Source: Sclerodactyla briareus (Eukaryota > Echinodermata > Holothuroidea > Dendrochirotida > Sclerodactylidae). Taken from it: DNA of 64,000 bases. A model generated the notes under the pieces. The model was not told where the DNA came from, searched no databases, and worked only from the letters and a program-made list of their open reading frames with translations. The stretch is from positions 124,001 through 188,000 of the forward strand of contig JAODTK010000034.1 in the NCBI GenBank assembly GCA_026419785.1, written 5' to 3'. Below are positions 48,361-61,175 of the stretch, piece by piece. The position numbers and the translations under genes are program-made. Positions within the stretch are counted from its first letter, which is position 1. Each line of letters opens with the position of its first letter.

Positions 48361-51300
48361 GTAAACTGCGAGCGCTAGAATCGAACTGCGCCGCTCGGTA
48401 GGCGTAATGTAACGTCGGGGTCGATTCTATTTTTAGCCTATTTTCATATTGCAATAGTCCAGTCAGCTGTAGTTTCGCTAACTAGACTAACTATGAGGTA
48501 ATCTCTAATACACCGACGTTTGTCAAAATTATTCTAGGTTGAAAATAGGGCCTAACTGCATGTTCTAATTTTATTTGCTTTTTCATTTTATTGCTCATCA
48601 ATTGAACAGTGTTTCCGGGGGAATCACTTTGATCGATGGAGTAGGTCTTCTCCTTTTATTTGTCTCATTTTCCTGAAAACGGTTTGGATATGTAAAGATG
48701 GGAATACGGAATGCTAATAATTACTCGACTACTCGGTACTCGGGCCCTTTGTTTTCGATAAAGTCTGGAACCTGGAATGACTCAGAATAATAGGCGAAAT
48801 CCATCGGCTACGTTTTGGGATTACCTACCGCGATCGAGACGTCGTCCCTCGTCCCTGTTCGCTATTTCCCATGATTAAAATCCAAAGCCAACCTGCATTT
48901 CATAGGCCAAATCCAAACGAACTTTCTGTCCTATCTGCGAAATCACCATGTTTCCACTTGTCTGCCATCCTACTCCTTTGCCTCTTGTTCAATGTTCACC
49001 AACATCCTGTCAATCACTCTTGGAACCAACGCCGGCTTTCCTAACGAGATTAAAGTAACACCTTTTACAGAAACCCTAAACCAACGGTTCTGTGTGATAT
49101 TTCAAGATTAATTAGCCAGAACCGGCATGATTAGTTTTGTACGCCAAAACAAAGACACGAAAATAGGCTCTGCGTGCCGGCTATGCATTGATTTTAGCTG
49201 TGATGCCAACGGCTTAAAATGTTTAATGTCAGAGAGGGAGCACCTCTCTCCTAGATGCATGTAGAGGGCAGTAGTTACTCCCACAAAAATGAATCAAGTG
49301 GGCAGAAAAGTAAAAACGTATTTCTCTTTCATTGTATTTCTATGAACATCGTAATTGATAGGGAAAAGTAAGAGTCACATCTCGCAGTGCGGATCTCAGT
49401 GATCATAAATTGATTTTCCGAGCAGCAATCCAACCACAGCACGAACATGAACACTACTCGGAATGTGGGCCAAATTGAAAAAAGGTTATCAACCTTCTCT
49501 AGGGTAAACATGATTCGTCCCGACGGGATATTCTCATTGCCCTGACCAGCTATGGTTGAGCGCTTGATAAAGTCTCCGACTGGAAAAAGTACTATATAAG
49601 AACAAGATTTCATAATCATTATATTATATTATTCTTTATTATTAGTAGTATTATTATTATTATTATTATTATTACTTATATATTTTATATTATCTAGGAT
49701 TATTATATTATAAGTATTAGATCATTGGTTTAGGCTCGTTTGGTACAGTAGTGTTTCTTTTTCAACATAATGACTGCTTGTATTCAGAAAAAAAAATAGG
49801 AATCAAGATCCATCCAACGCGTGCGATTCTTCAATTTCACCAGTTGCATGCCGTGTCTCCTCCAATGGAGGCTAGGCTGTGTGTCACGACCAACATATTG
49901 GAGGTGCGTTGGTGCTACTGGATCAACGATTCGCATGAACGCCCATGAAAACCTTTTATCTATTCAAATAGAAAATCACCTTCACGCATTGGCGTCGTGA
50001 CGCTCGGAGTGCCATCTTAGAACGACGTTGCAGTCATTAGAGGCGTATGAACTCGCATGAGCCTGTCACACCTCGTTAGAGTTAGGGAAAGAATAAAGAA
50101 TAATTCGATCGAATTGTCTATCTGGTTTGTTTGTTTCTCTTCGTTTTTTTTCTAGGACATAGGAAACCTCGTGAACGTCCTTGCCCTTTCCGCTCCCCAG
50201 TAATGAAACAAGGTTCTAAGAGGCAACCTTGTGAGAAGGGTACACTGCCTTTGTTAGAGAAGCCTAATCTATAATAAAGAAGAAAGAAATGTGGGCTTGT
50301 AATAAAAAGTAACCCAACGTTTTACGGCCACATTTGTTCCACGGTGCAATATTGTGATTGAATATTAGCATGGAAATCCTCGAGGACTCATATTAAATCC
50401 GTTTGATGGAAAAAAATCGAAACAATAACACGAAGCAGTGAAGCGAAAACAAAATGAGGATAGGCTCATTAGAGTTAATAGGATTAATTGAGCCGTTATA
50501 TTGAAAATTGCGTGGAAATCTTTATGACGACGTCTCTTGGCATTTAGCTAATATAATTAGAAAACAAATTGTGTGGACTTCTCAAATATAATTTCCATTT
50601 GCTGCCGAAAGGCAGCAAGAGATGTTCTTTCCTTGGGTCACAGTAGAAAAAAGTAAACATTCATAGGCGTCGGTAGAGGAACATTTCATTATCTTGCACC
50701 GATCCCTTCTCACTTGATATTGGTAAGTAAATACATTTACGTATCGGCATCACAGGCTTCCAATCGGATCATATTCTATTTACCCGTTTAGGAAGCAGGC
50801 CGCTCTGAATGTCACTGCTTCTCCTGGCAACGAGAACCTGCAGCTAATACCCAGAAGGATATCAATCATTTCTAATATAAAGACACCATTGTTTCTTAGA
50901 TACATATTAACACATGTAAACCAGTTTCAAATAGAAAACGTTCTAGCTTGTCCCGTATTGTCTGGATTTAATGCAAACACCAACTAGTAGTTATCATCAT
51001 GCATAGGGCAACAGCACACAAACATGCAGCACGAGCATAAAACAAAGGTTGGTGTGAAGTATGAATAGGTTATCCCTCGCCAGAAGACACCCCAGGGCTA
51101 CTCAATCCCTAATTATGTAGTAAATAAGAGCTTTTCAGTCTGGAATTGTTTCTTGGCCAAAAAGATCACCTAAAGGCACAATGCGACGGATGCCTTTCCT
51201 TTGTCGTTGAGGGTTGCATTCAAATCTACGATATTGAAATTCTGCGCCCCCGTATATGGTATTGAAAGGTTCGTGTCACCAGATGCGTGAGATGGCCAAT

Positions 51301-53019
51301 ACCTTTCCCAATTCGGCGAGCTCGCATGACTGCCGTGACCGAAAAAAAACCATGCCAGTATTCGATGTTCAAAGTCAGATCATCTGGACGGTTAATATAT
51401 CGACGAACGATCCATACTGTTTCAACGCATGGAATGTTCTCCAGAAGAAAAACAGAGGATGTCCGAGGGGAGGTCAGGTGGATGTGAACCGACGCGAATG
51501 AGGCTTATGGTTCCGAAATCTCGAAATTTCCTAATAATAGTGTTTGTTTTTTGAAATCCCCTCAGGCGTATTGTTCCCAATGTGTCCACTGCACCAAGGC
51601 AATAACTGGTTGAGCTGTGAGGAAACTGATAACAACTACGCGACTGTATCTTAACCCCCCGAATTGTAGGAAAATCTTTCCAGTTTCCCATGATCAAGGG
51701 ATAACGTCTGTTAAACCCTTTCGACATCTTCGATACTATAGTGCTCCGAAACATTATAGACATAATAATTCAAACATTTTGGAAAGGATCAACAGCGCAA
51801 CTGCTCATTAGAAAATGCGCATCAGAGGTTCTGGTTTAGATATACCCAATATTCCATTTATGTATTTTTTTAAATTCCGGTGCGATGATTAGTTTTTTCG
51901 GAGATTCACATGGAAGATATTGATTGATTTTGATGCAATTCATTCCGACGTTGATATCAGTACCCTGAAGTGGTCTCATTCTGCGCCCATCCCAATTATT
52001 TCACGATCAAGATTTCGACAAAGTTTGCGTCGGGTTTGTAATAAAAGGCATGTATCATATAAATGACACAAAGCATTTTGTGTCAATTCCGCTTTCATCT
52101 TGTGTGTGTGTGTGACGCGTCAAATTCAACCAGCTGACCAGCGGTATTGTCTATTGGCCATGTTGAGAACGCGGATTATGAAACCAACCCGCCTTCCGAG
52201 GGGCCTAAGCTTCAATGCGAATCGGAAAAAGAGATTAAACAGATTCTCCGAATAAATTAATGAACGCCCTCTCAAAAACAAAACACCGGCCCGAACCGAA
52301 TATATTCTTACCATCCAGGAATTGCCCATTGATGCTGAAAGATCTGGCATTACTTTAGCAAACCTGATGACACAATGATGCATCGTCCAGTAAACAAGCG
52401 TGGGACTTTCATTGGGCATACCAAACTTCAAGACGCTCAAACTCTAAGCTCAAAAACAAAAACAGTACCTACGCACAATCTGAGGAGAGGAGAACGTGTG
52501 AGAACTACGAGGGCTGTATTTATATGGTACGTGTCAAAGACAGGAACCTATTATTTGATTTTTTTATCGAGGGTCCATGACTTCCAGAAGAACATCTCTC
52601 CAACGTGACGGTGTGGGGAGCCTTCGATTTCAACCTGTCGGACACTCCGTGATCAACTTCTTATGTACAAAACAGTGTAAACATCCTATAACCTCTTATG
52701 TCATCAGGCCGCCCTCAACTGCAGACTTTTCCTGACGCACCGAAACACCTTTTATGGAAGAGAATTGCGACCCCACGCACTCCAGTAGTTGATTCGCTAT
52801 TAAGTGGTCGATAATCCGGCCCGCGCGTACTTTGATTTTTTTTACTTTGCCGAAGTCCGAAAAATCATGCAGTCATGGTCATGTTATGTGGGGTAGCAGA
52901 TATGTGTGGTGTGACGCGTCTTGTAAAGTCATGAGTCATGAGTGAGAGTCCCTTGTGAGAGTCTGAAGAACTCAGCACCCATTAGTTACAAATTAGACGT
53001 TGTAGTGTTAACTTTTATT
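48361..53019 (+). other. TRPA1-like intron, no gene recognised
   Basis: About 4.7 kb of AT-rich sequence with an ATT microsatellite at about 49621-49685. Minus-strand ORFs at 49329-49619, 51422-51763 and 52126-52440 were examined. None shows a recognised domain. I searched here for the missing TRPA1 ankyrin exons and found none. Confidence 0.35.
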
Positions 53020-53059
53020 GACAGAACCCCTATTGTTTTAGAGTCGGATATTAATAACC

Positions 53060-53730
53060 TAAGGTCGAGAAGGTCAAAGTCTGGCAAGGCTTGTGAGCAA
53101 CGGTAACTGTTAGCAACGAAACGTTGTATAGAGCTCATGCTCAGCAAGGGTTGCTATGTGAAATATATGCTCGCTATGTTTTTGGATCAGGTCGAAGTGA
53201 ATTCTGGGAGCTTGTTGAGCACGAATACTGTGCATCGAAGTGATGTAGCGAATGCAGAGGTTTCAAATTAGTTCACGAGGGGATTAAGCACTACATATAG
53301 AGGGTTCCTACTGTTCGGGGTCAGTGCAAGGCCAGCTTGAAGGAGTCAAACAGAGGTTCTAGGTTTGAACAATGAGACATCGAGGACTGTGTACCAATTA
53401 GGAAAGCCCATATTCGTCATGATGAGTTGGGGAATGATCCCTATTGTTCTGTCTGTCGGTCTGTCTGTACAAACTAAGCGTGATATAGTGGCGGTTGTGG
53501 ACGATACTCGGCTCGATGTTTGCCATTCGAGTATAGATCACCTATGGTTTGGTCAGGTCCAGGGTCACTCAAGTTCAACAGAGGTTGCTGTCTAAAGCCA
53601 TGTGGCATGAGTTCTGCTGTGACCAAATTATATTGAGAGATCATCGTGGCACTAAATTCCCCATGTTGGTGTAGATGATCCGCATTGGTTTCGGCACTGA
53701 AGGTCCACAGAAGTCAAGTCTGAATAATAA
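53060..53730 (+). repeat. Degenerate satellite family, third location
   Basis: Several imperfect units with GAGCAACGGTAACTGTTAGC, TAGAGCTCATGCTCAGCAAG, GTCAGTGCAAGGCCAGC and GGTCAGGTCCAGGGTCAC words, related to 18660-18960 and 32320-32560. Divergence is greater here than between those two. Confidence 0.55.
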
Positions 53731-53756
53731 TTGAATATTAATATAACATGAATCAT

Positions 53757-54155
53757 ATTCCGTTTCTTATATAGCGCTCATAGAAAAAAAAAAAAAACAG
53801 TTATACGTCTCCAGCGCCTGAAGGCCTTACCCCCTGGCAATGGTAACTTTTATTCTGTTCATGTTGTCCATCTCGATCTATACAACCTCTGGCAGGCGCC
53901 AATATTTGCTCCCCCCCCCTCACCATGTCCCCGGCATTTCATCACATGGCTGTCGTATCGCGCTACTTGTGATTACAAGTACCGCTCAGATGTTTCCATA
54001 ACGCCTGTGTGGGCCGAGCAACGGATATAAAGCGCCTTGACCAAGGACGCACAGGAGAGGCCAACCGGCCGGGATTCGTACTTGGGGTGGACACTTTTCT
54101 CTGCAGGTGGGGTCTGGAAGAGTTCCTAAGCTCTACCGACGGGGCTAATCCTAAT
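53757..54155 (-). mobile_element. tRNA-derived SINE with LINE-like tail
   Basis: On the minus strand, box A is GTCGGTAGAGC at 54141-54131 (as in tRNA D arms). Box B is GTACGAATCCC at 54083-54073, one base off consensus GTTCGAATCCC, about 50 bases away. A tRNA-unrelated body continues to a T-rich run complementary to the A-run at 53784-53797. It then ends with GAGCGCTATATAAGAAACGG, strongly resembling the L2/CR1 tail seen at the end of the LINE at 12555-12600. This is the usual layout of a SINE mobilised by a partner LINE through a shared 3' end. Confidence 0.75.
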
Positions 54156-54699
54156 TACGTGATAAATGTGGGGCACGAATGAGGAAGCGAGCCCAATCTG
54201 GCACAGATTGCACTTAAGTAATGTCCCTCGTTTGTTGTAGGGTCAGTATGGTTCACCTAAGGTCTCTCTACGTACGAACAGGTTTCCAATATAGAGGCAT
54301 AGAACATCCATTAAGTCGTTTAATGGCGCGGTGATGGAATCTCTCAGCCATTGGGTTCCTGTTTAGGGCTTGTGCGGTCCGGGGGTCTGGATTAAAACCT
54401 TTATCGCTTAGATAATTTGACACACCCGGGATTGCATTATGTGTTAGTTCACAGCGAATTGGATACTTGGATGTCCTCTGGGCGATGAAGCTGCTGCTCT
54501 AAGCCGCGCGCGTGGCCAATTCATCGTGTTCTCTGCTCTCTATCCCCCAGGAAACGGTTGGCCTTTTGGGCCTCACATCTTCGTCCTTGGCGATGTCGAT
54601 CGAACTTGAAACACAATAATTCATTGACCCATGAACTCTTCGACCTCTTGAAAGTCATGTCAAAGCGTATCAAAATGGCCGTATGTGGGAAACTGGCAA

Positions 54700-55150
54700 A
54701 AATGCTTCTTTTCCTATAGATCAGATTGATTTCGTCATACTCAGCAGGGTTAACATGGACTAGTAATACCTACCAGGTGTACCGGGATTTGAAGTTAGAA
54801 GCATTGGGGGGGGAAAAAAGGGGCAGATACACTATTATCAATGGTGAAAAACTGCGAAAATATGCAAATGCTTCAGACCGTGGGTACCTGCATGTTGTTC
54901 AAGATTTGGGGTCAAGAGTCATGAAGGGCCTAATTTACCTATAATACATAAAATTGCGAATACCTGCAGATGCCTCTCCTACAGATAGTTTATGAAAGGG
55001 GGCCATATTGAGTATTATTTAAGAAAAACTGGGGGGGCGAAAATCACAGTATATACCCCTTTTACATTTAATTTGGATTAACCTCATACTCGGTCAGGGG
55101 TGTTAGTCATGTATCATGGGATATAACGAGTGTGATTTAGGAAATTTGGG
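54700..55150 (+). repeat. Two-unit imperfect tandem repeat with G-runs
   Basis: A unit with CAGATTGATTTCGTCATACTC AG-AGGGTTAAC near 54722 recurs as TTGGATTAACCTCATACTCGG TCAGGGGTGTTAG near 55072, with G-runs (54807 and 55032) before ATACAC/ATATAC words. Identity is low. The frame 54726-54944 is probably a by-product. Confidence 0.4.
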
Positions 55151-55890
55151 GCTAATATTTAAATAAAATAAATGGATGAGAGAAGAAGCAGACGAAGAAG
55201 AACTTACGGTGGGACGCATCGTACATGAAACTACATATGGGCGATCCACAGAATGTGGTACCAAGCGATTCACACTTCCGAACCTTGGGGGAAAAAAAAA
55301 AAAAAAGGGATAGCTAAGAATAGCTGACGTACGTAACTTGAAAAGGTCATCCTGAAGAGTGGAATATATCTTTCGGAGGTTATGAGTATATACCTATATA
55401 CTCCATATATCAATCAGCAAAGAGGCAGATCGAGCTGTATTCATTTTCTGTAGATGAAAAATAAGGGTGCGGATGCGTGAAAAACAGCATAGAACACAAC
55501 TTCTCGAGGTCGACTTGCATGGAAGAAATCCTATAATCCAAGCATGTGATGTTCAGGGGGATGACGATCATGAGAGACAGCGTTAAATGCATAACTGGTT
55601 GCAGTCGATATCTTCCGCTGTTAGTTCTGCCACCCCCAGAAACTTTGTGTTATAAAATAAATCACCAATAAATTAATCCTAATTGATCTAACACTTACAC
55701 ACGTATCCAGTATAGAGGAATTCAATTCGAAGTGAGCTTCAGATTTTCCCATGCAGTTAAAATCATATATATATTAGAATGCCTAAGGCTCTGTCTAAGG
55801 AAGGCGAATGGAATGCTGCAAAATCATTGGAGGTAAATAGCATATGGATATCTTCTCTATGTTTATCTCGGTCACGAGTGTAAACAATAG

Positions 55891-56089
55891 GTTGCCTCCG
55901 ATTCGTATTTCTGCAGAAAGGCAGAGGCAACTTGAGCTCCTGAACCACGCGGACCCGGTCCGGCTGTCCCTTGCACTACGCACCCGCATGGGGGAATCTA
56001 AGATCAGTCCGAAGGACTCATCGATCTCGGGGCTCGATTCAACCTATCAAGAATCAAGAAAGCAGTCCTCCTCTTCGACTTCGCTGCTC
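55891..56089 (+). CDS. Unrecognised coding exon, possibly nested gene
   Basis: A strongly protein-like frame runs LPPIRISAERQRQLELLNHA, then DPVRLSLALRTRMGESKIS, PKDSSISGLDSTYQESRKQ, SSSSTSLL. It ends at a consensus donor GTGAGT (56090), or continues to a TAG at 56110 as a terminal exon. Possible acceptors are CAATAG ending 55890 or, better, CGTATTTCTGCAG ending 55916. Codon choice is GC-rich and unlike the surrounding intron. The basic/glutamine start and the serine-rich end suggest a cytoplasmic, phosphorylatable tail, but no family is recognised. It lies between the TRPA1 45578 and 61176 exons and does not match the ankyrin repeats expected there. Confidence 0.45.
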
Positions 56090-56110
56090 GTGAGTAACAG
56101 CGGGCCGTAG

Positions 56111-58954
56111 GTCTAACTGTTTATCAACTGGTGGTCGAATAGATACCCAGACATTGTGAATGATTTATGTGTCTTTACATCAAATTCTCGAGTAAGCCGA
56201 ACTAGCAGAGTGCTTCAAGTTCACGCTCAAAGCGTGCGCCCGAGTGAGACAGAAGACCCCGAGCGGGCCTCCGACCGAGCTCACGTGATCTCCAGTGCAA
56301 CTCCGTATTGCGTCGGGGCCACTCCGGCGAGGCCCCGATTGTTCTGAATTACCATGAGCTACCGGGGCTTTCAACGACCAATGCTCTCTTTTTTCCCGAT
56401 ATGACACCGTTTCAGCCCAGAGTCGCATCTGGGGCACACTCGTGTACTCGGGCTTACATGAAGAACTGCTGAGTAAAAATCGAAAACAAAGAGAAAAACA
56501 CCAACGAGCACATAAAGAATGCATTGCATATAGGAATAGTGATGGAGACCACGCTGTTCCCTTGTTACTGGTGGGCACATGGCTAATACCGGACTATGCC
56601 AAAAAAATGTGACTAGTGATCGTATCGATTGCGTTAGCGGTTCCAGTTTGTGATAACAGCGAAAACAAATTGCTAATAGGATAATAAATATGCGTGCATC
56701 TTGGAATGGAAGTAGTAACCTTGAAACTTAACGATTATGAGAACTCAAAACAGAGAACAGAGAACGCATGTCGTAAAGAACAAATATTAATATACAACTC
56801 GTCGTCGCCCATGGGTTTCAAAAATTTTTGTGTAGTACAGTAGTATACTATTCCTCTTCTCCAAGTTGAGGTGTCGAGAAACGAGAGACACATCTAATTC
56901 AGGTTACCCCATACGTATCAAGTGATTGTACCAGTCAATTTGTTGATATCCGATATTTTTCTAACCCGATGTCGAGTCCAATCGCACCCGATTGGTTTTC
57001 AGAGTGACTATCTGTTTTCTGTATATTCCTTATCCACATCGCGTTCATACAGTGCCCCCCCCCCCCTCGTCAGACCTTATATACTTCATCACCTATTACC
57101 CATCAAGCCTTTTTGATGCGCTAGGGACGTCTGAACCCTGTAAATCGACTGCTGGACAGCCCGATAGGACCACAACATTCTCAAACGAGATCACGTGAGG
57201 GGAGAAACGTCTCTCCAGCAATTGCGGCACTAATTGGGCACACGAAATCGCTACAGCTGTTACTGAGGCGAGTCTCTTCTTCCCAAGTGAGTAGATAGTA
57301 CATAGATAACTCGTTTGATATTCGACCTCAGTGGCGAAATGTATCTCATGAGTTGCACGGAATAACATATTTCTCATCATATCGGTTAGTGGGAAAACGA
57401 TCCTCATCACCAGACAGTTGAGACAGGCTTGGGCACGACCACTCTCAATTTAACAACGCTTCATCGGTTTTTAAAAATAGTCGGATATCAGAAGAATTGT
57501 TTTTATCCGGATATTGAACTCAATCCTTTTACTTACATCATTTGTTTTTCATGAGCTAAGTGGTTTATCTTACACAGGCACTTGTTTTTAATGTATTGGG
57601 GAAAGAATTATATTTCATTTTACTACAAATAACTGTTGCGAAACTAAGCTCAGGCCGATTAATGCGTACAAGATTTATTTACATACAAGAAAACCAATCA
57701 TGTCATGTGTTGCAAAATAGGCGCATTAACGTCAAACCTGAGGCAAACCTTTTGCATATATACTGCCAAGCAGACGAATCCTATTCAAACAACAATTTTG
57801 TCAGTTGCGAATTTCGTAAGTTATGCCACTCTACGTTTGCCCCTGTTCCAATCCCTCCGCCATTCTGCTGAGCGCCGAGCGGGGGAGAAAAGCAAACAGA
57901 TATTTTTCTGTGAGGTTTGTACGGGGTGCCAGGTAAACCGTAAAGTTCTGGGGGCTTCCATTCTTTCCAGGGACCTTTGGAAGAACACCTCTGCATCTGG
58001 AGCGGCCAATGAGGGGTTAGTGAGTACCTGGATTCCCCCTGCCACACTCAGAATTCTCCTCAACCAAACTGATGAGGGGGGTAAGATAACATCAGGTTTC
58101 GTTTCGTATGTTCACGTATAGGACTTAATGGTATTGTGAATTTTCTGACATCTTGGCAGTACCCGAACCTCACAGTCGTAACCAACTCAAGCATAGGCCT
58201 AGTCCTTGAACGTTGCAATTGTAGTGGGGTGTTTGCCCCCGATTATTCGTCCATGGATCAATAGTTCATGACCTGAAACACTAGAAAATCAGTTAAGTTG
58301 AGCAATACACAAAACAGTGTAATAACGCCAAAACATCAATAAACCGTAGATCGAATATCAAAGGCTTGTCCCCTCTTAAGGGTTTTATTAACAACAGAAC
58401 GAGCAAACCAACGTAAAGAACAAAAACTACTACTGCCCCTGCAGAAAACTCACCATATACCATTGACGATATACCAATAGTAGTAGTAGCAGTAGGGTAG
58501 TACTGTCTATCCGACATGCTAAGTGATAAACCTCGGCCACGTATCATGATCTTGCGAAACGTTTATTGCTTCCTCAAAACTGTTAATGTTGAGTCCCCTG
58601 AATAGCGATTTGATTTTTCCGAGCAAGTTAGTCACGGTCTCCCACTGGCTTTAGTACCGTAATGTCTCAATGGCTTCTCTCAGAGCGATTCATCGCTGAG
58701 CTTCTTCTGAGCTCGCGACGTGACCATAAAATCTCAAACGTCTATGTGCTACTAACGGAAGACCAAGGGATTTGGGTTGATCACATCAGTTCATGGTTTG
58801 GTACCAATTGTTAATTGTCTATCTTATGTGTGAGAACCTGTCGTATAGTCCCTTCTTTGGAAAGTGTGTCAATTATTATACCTAGTCATCACATGCATTA
58901 CTGATGAATAAGAGCCCTGCCATTTTTCATTGGAAGAACTCGGGGCAACGTCTC
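56111..58954 (+). other. No gene recognised; short GC-rich stretch at 56200-56460
   Basis: 56200-56460 is GC-rich relative to its surroundings, with open frames on both strands but no domain. A C-run lies at 57056-57067. A small segment 57217-57288 is flanked by CTCTCCAG and a GTGAGT and is open (NCGTNWAHEIATAVTEASLF), but too short and unmatched to call. Confidence 0.35.
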
Positions 58955-59075
58955 ATCGGTCTTGATAGCCACGCAATAATCACTATGGGTTAAGATTCCT
59001 TGATAGCCACAGCACAAATCACTATGGCTACGGTTCCTTTTCAGCCACAGCAAAGAATCACTATGGCTAGGATTC
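58955..59075 (+). repeat. Three-copy tandem repeat, period about 42
   Basis: Units of the form TTCCTTGATAGCCACAGCAC followed by AAATCACTATGGCTA occur three times with small changes. The last ends in GGATTCCATGG. Confidence 0.7.
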
Positions 59076-59439
59076 CATGGCATGAAATATATAGGTTTTT
59101 GGTATGAATGTGAAAAAATCATTTTTTGGAAGGGCTACCTGTAAAATTCTGTAAAAGGGCCACACATCCCTAGCAACTCATAATAGGACAAATTGTTTTT
59201 ATTAGGAAGATGTTCTATAGAATCAATTTGCCGTGATGGGGGACTGCTGCCGCATCTACACAATGACTACACATGATAAATGTGCCTCCGCATGTTTTTT
59301 TTTTTTTTTTTCATTTGGATGATCTTTTGCTCATACGGAACAGTCTCTATCTCTGCACCGCACTTCCCGCCATTAGACCGCTGTATAGCCGTACTCCGGT
59401 CTACTCACATGAATCCGCTATCTACAGTGTCTTGACGCA

Positions 59440-59510
59440 TACGACATACGCATCTATGGAAATCCCATGCAGCCTGAGGCTAGGATTCCATAGATGCGAT
59501 GCGTATCGCG
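59440..59510. repeat. Imperfect inverted repeat (hairpin)
   Basis: CATACGCATCTATGGAAATCC at about 59447-59467 is followed about 18 bases later by GGATTCCATAGATGCGATGC, its imperfect reverse complement. A related CTAGGATTCCATGG word occurs at about 59070. It may be the end of a palindromic transposon or a cruciform-forming sequence. Confidence 0.6.
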
Positions 59511-60723
59511 ATGGATGTGAAAATCTCATCTACGAAAACTAGCGTTTGTTTCAGAGGATAGCACACGGTTAAGTTTATGCGGATGACAACACAAATGCAG
59601 TAGCCCATCATATTCGTCGTTATTTGGGCGTTTTGTGAGATTATTCCACAGCATTCTTCGCGGTGATACGCATCCGCATACTCATTGGTACTTGTGCTAT
59701 GTTGCCGATTTTCCCGGGCTGGTTTTTGGCGTTTCATTTAAATGGTGTTTGCTCTATAGAACCAATGTATATGTCTTCAACTAAATAGGTATATTCGGAC
59801 CTGGCTCCGTATCCGCTCACGTGAATTCGCGATTGTTCACATGCGTGCCGGCCCGCATCTCATCTTTGAATCCTAAAGCCCAAGCCTGTCGCTCTTGGTT
59901 GAACTTCTACTTGCATATCCCCTACCGACAGAACACAGCTCGTCCTGGTCTCCGCGTGTACGGGTCGAGCTATTCGTGGTCACCTTTCTGCTAGATAGGA
60001 AAGGTCAGCTCATAACCAAGAACCACATGGGCGTCAGTCCTTCTCAGGATGGCCATCGAAAGCCGACACCCGGACGTAGCGCTGTCAATCTTACCAGCAA
60101 CATGTAACATTCTAAACATATCCATGTCATTAATAGCAGCATTCTCAAGTTATTCCTGTATATAATGCACATTCCATTGCGTTCATTCTTGGCCCACCAT
60201 TCCAGAGTATTCCGTTGATTCGTAATCGAATACAATTGTCAAGCATACTGAATATTGGACCACAATACCGGAGGCGATACGGAATATGAAAAACAGACAA
60301 AACGAAACTTAAGATGGCTCGCTGCCAATCAAATTATACGGGTTTTGAGACCTAGTTCTATCGAATACCTGACAAAAAAATCTTTATTCTACCGCATGAT
60401 ACATGCCTGAATAATGGTCTTGTCGTCAAATACAATACCTTTTGCTCAATGTATTTCATTTAGCGTAATGAAGCTTGTGCTACCAGATCAACGTAGACAC
60501 ACGGACATCACATAATCATTCTTAGCATATCCAATACTTTTTCAATAAAGTCCGTACAAATGAAATACTATGCGGTCGATGACGCGATTCTGAAAGCTTA
60601 ATGAATTGTAACCAACTATCTAACAAATGGGTACCCTTATACCCATTCAGGTAACACAAAAGACTCTGGTACCTACAACATAAATGATTCCTAACTCACG
60701 CAATGACAGTATTTGAAACCTGC

Positions 60724-60770
<47 letters not shown>

Positions 60771-60854
60771 TATTATTATTATTATTATTCTTATTATTAT
60801 TATTATATTATTATTATTATTATATTATTATTATTATTATTATATTATTATTAT

Positions 60855-60910
<56 letters not shown>

Positions 60911-60930
60911 GTAGTAGTAGTAGTATTATA
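60724..60930. repeat. Compound (ATT)n-(AGT)n microsatellite
   Basis: About 130 bases of ATT repeats with occasional ATATT slips change abruptly at about 60856 to some 24 AGT repeats with one ATT interruption. The long poly-Tyr/Ile/Ser/Val frames over this interval are artefacts. Confidence 0.95.
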
Positions 60931-61175
60931 AGCTTAAAATTTGCCTTCATAGTAATGCTCTTGCCTGAACTGATAAAATCTGATCCCAGTTTCAACAATT
61001 GGCGGGGAGTGACTCATCGAGATCACAACGCATAAGGTGAAAACTGGAGTTTTCTAATGAAGCACTGCTGTTACATAAATAGTACAGGTGATTGGAACTC
61101 GCGGTAATAAACCGTTTCCGCTGCGGAGAGCAACCTAATGTTGATCTATAACTGTTAATCTTGTACACTTCACAG

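Noticed and set aside
57217..57288. Short open segment between CTCTCCAG and GTGAGT
   Set aside because: It looks like an exon by splice words, but the 23 or so residues match nothing expected and such patterns arise by chance.
58010..58060. Resemblance to the 3' part of 5S rRNA (GGTTAGTGAGTACCTGGATT)
   Set aside because: Only one short word matches. The internal control regions and the rest of 5S are absent.
60703..61035. 110- and 72-codon open frames of poly-Tyr/Ile and poly-Ser/Val
   Set aside because: They are translations of the (ATT)n-(AGT)n microsatellite and have no coding meaning.
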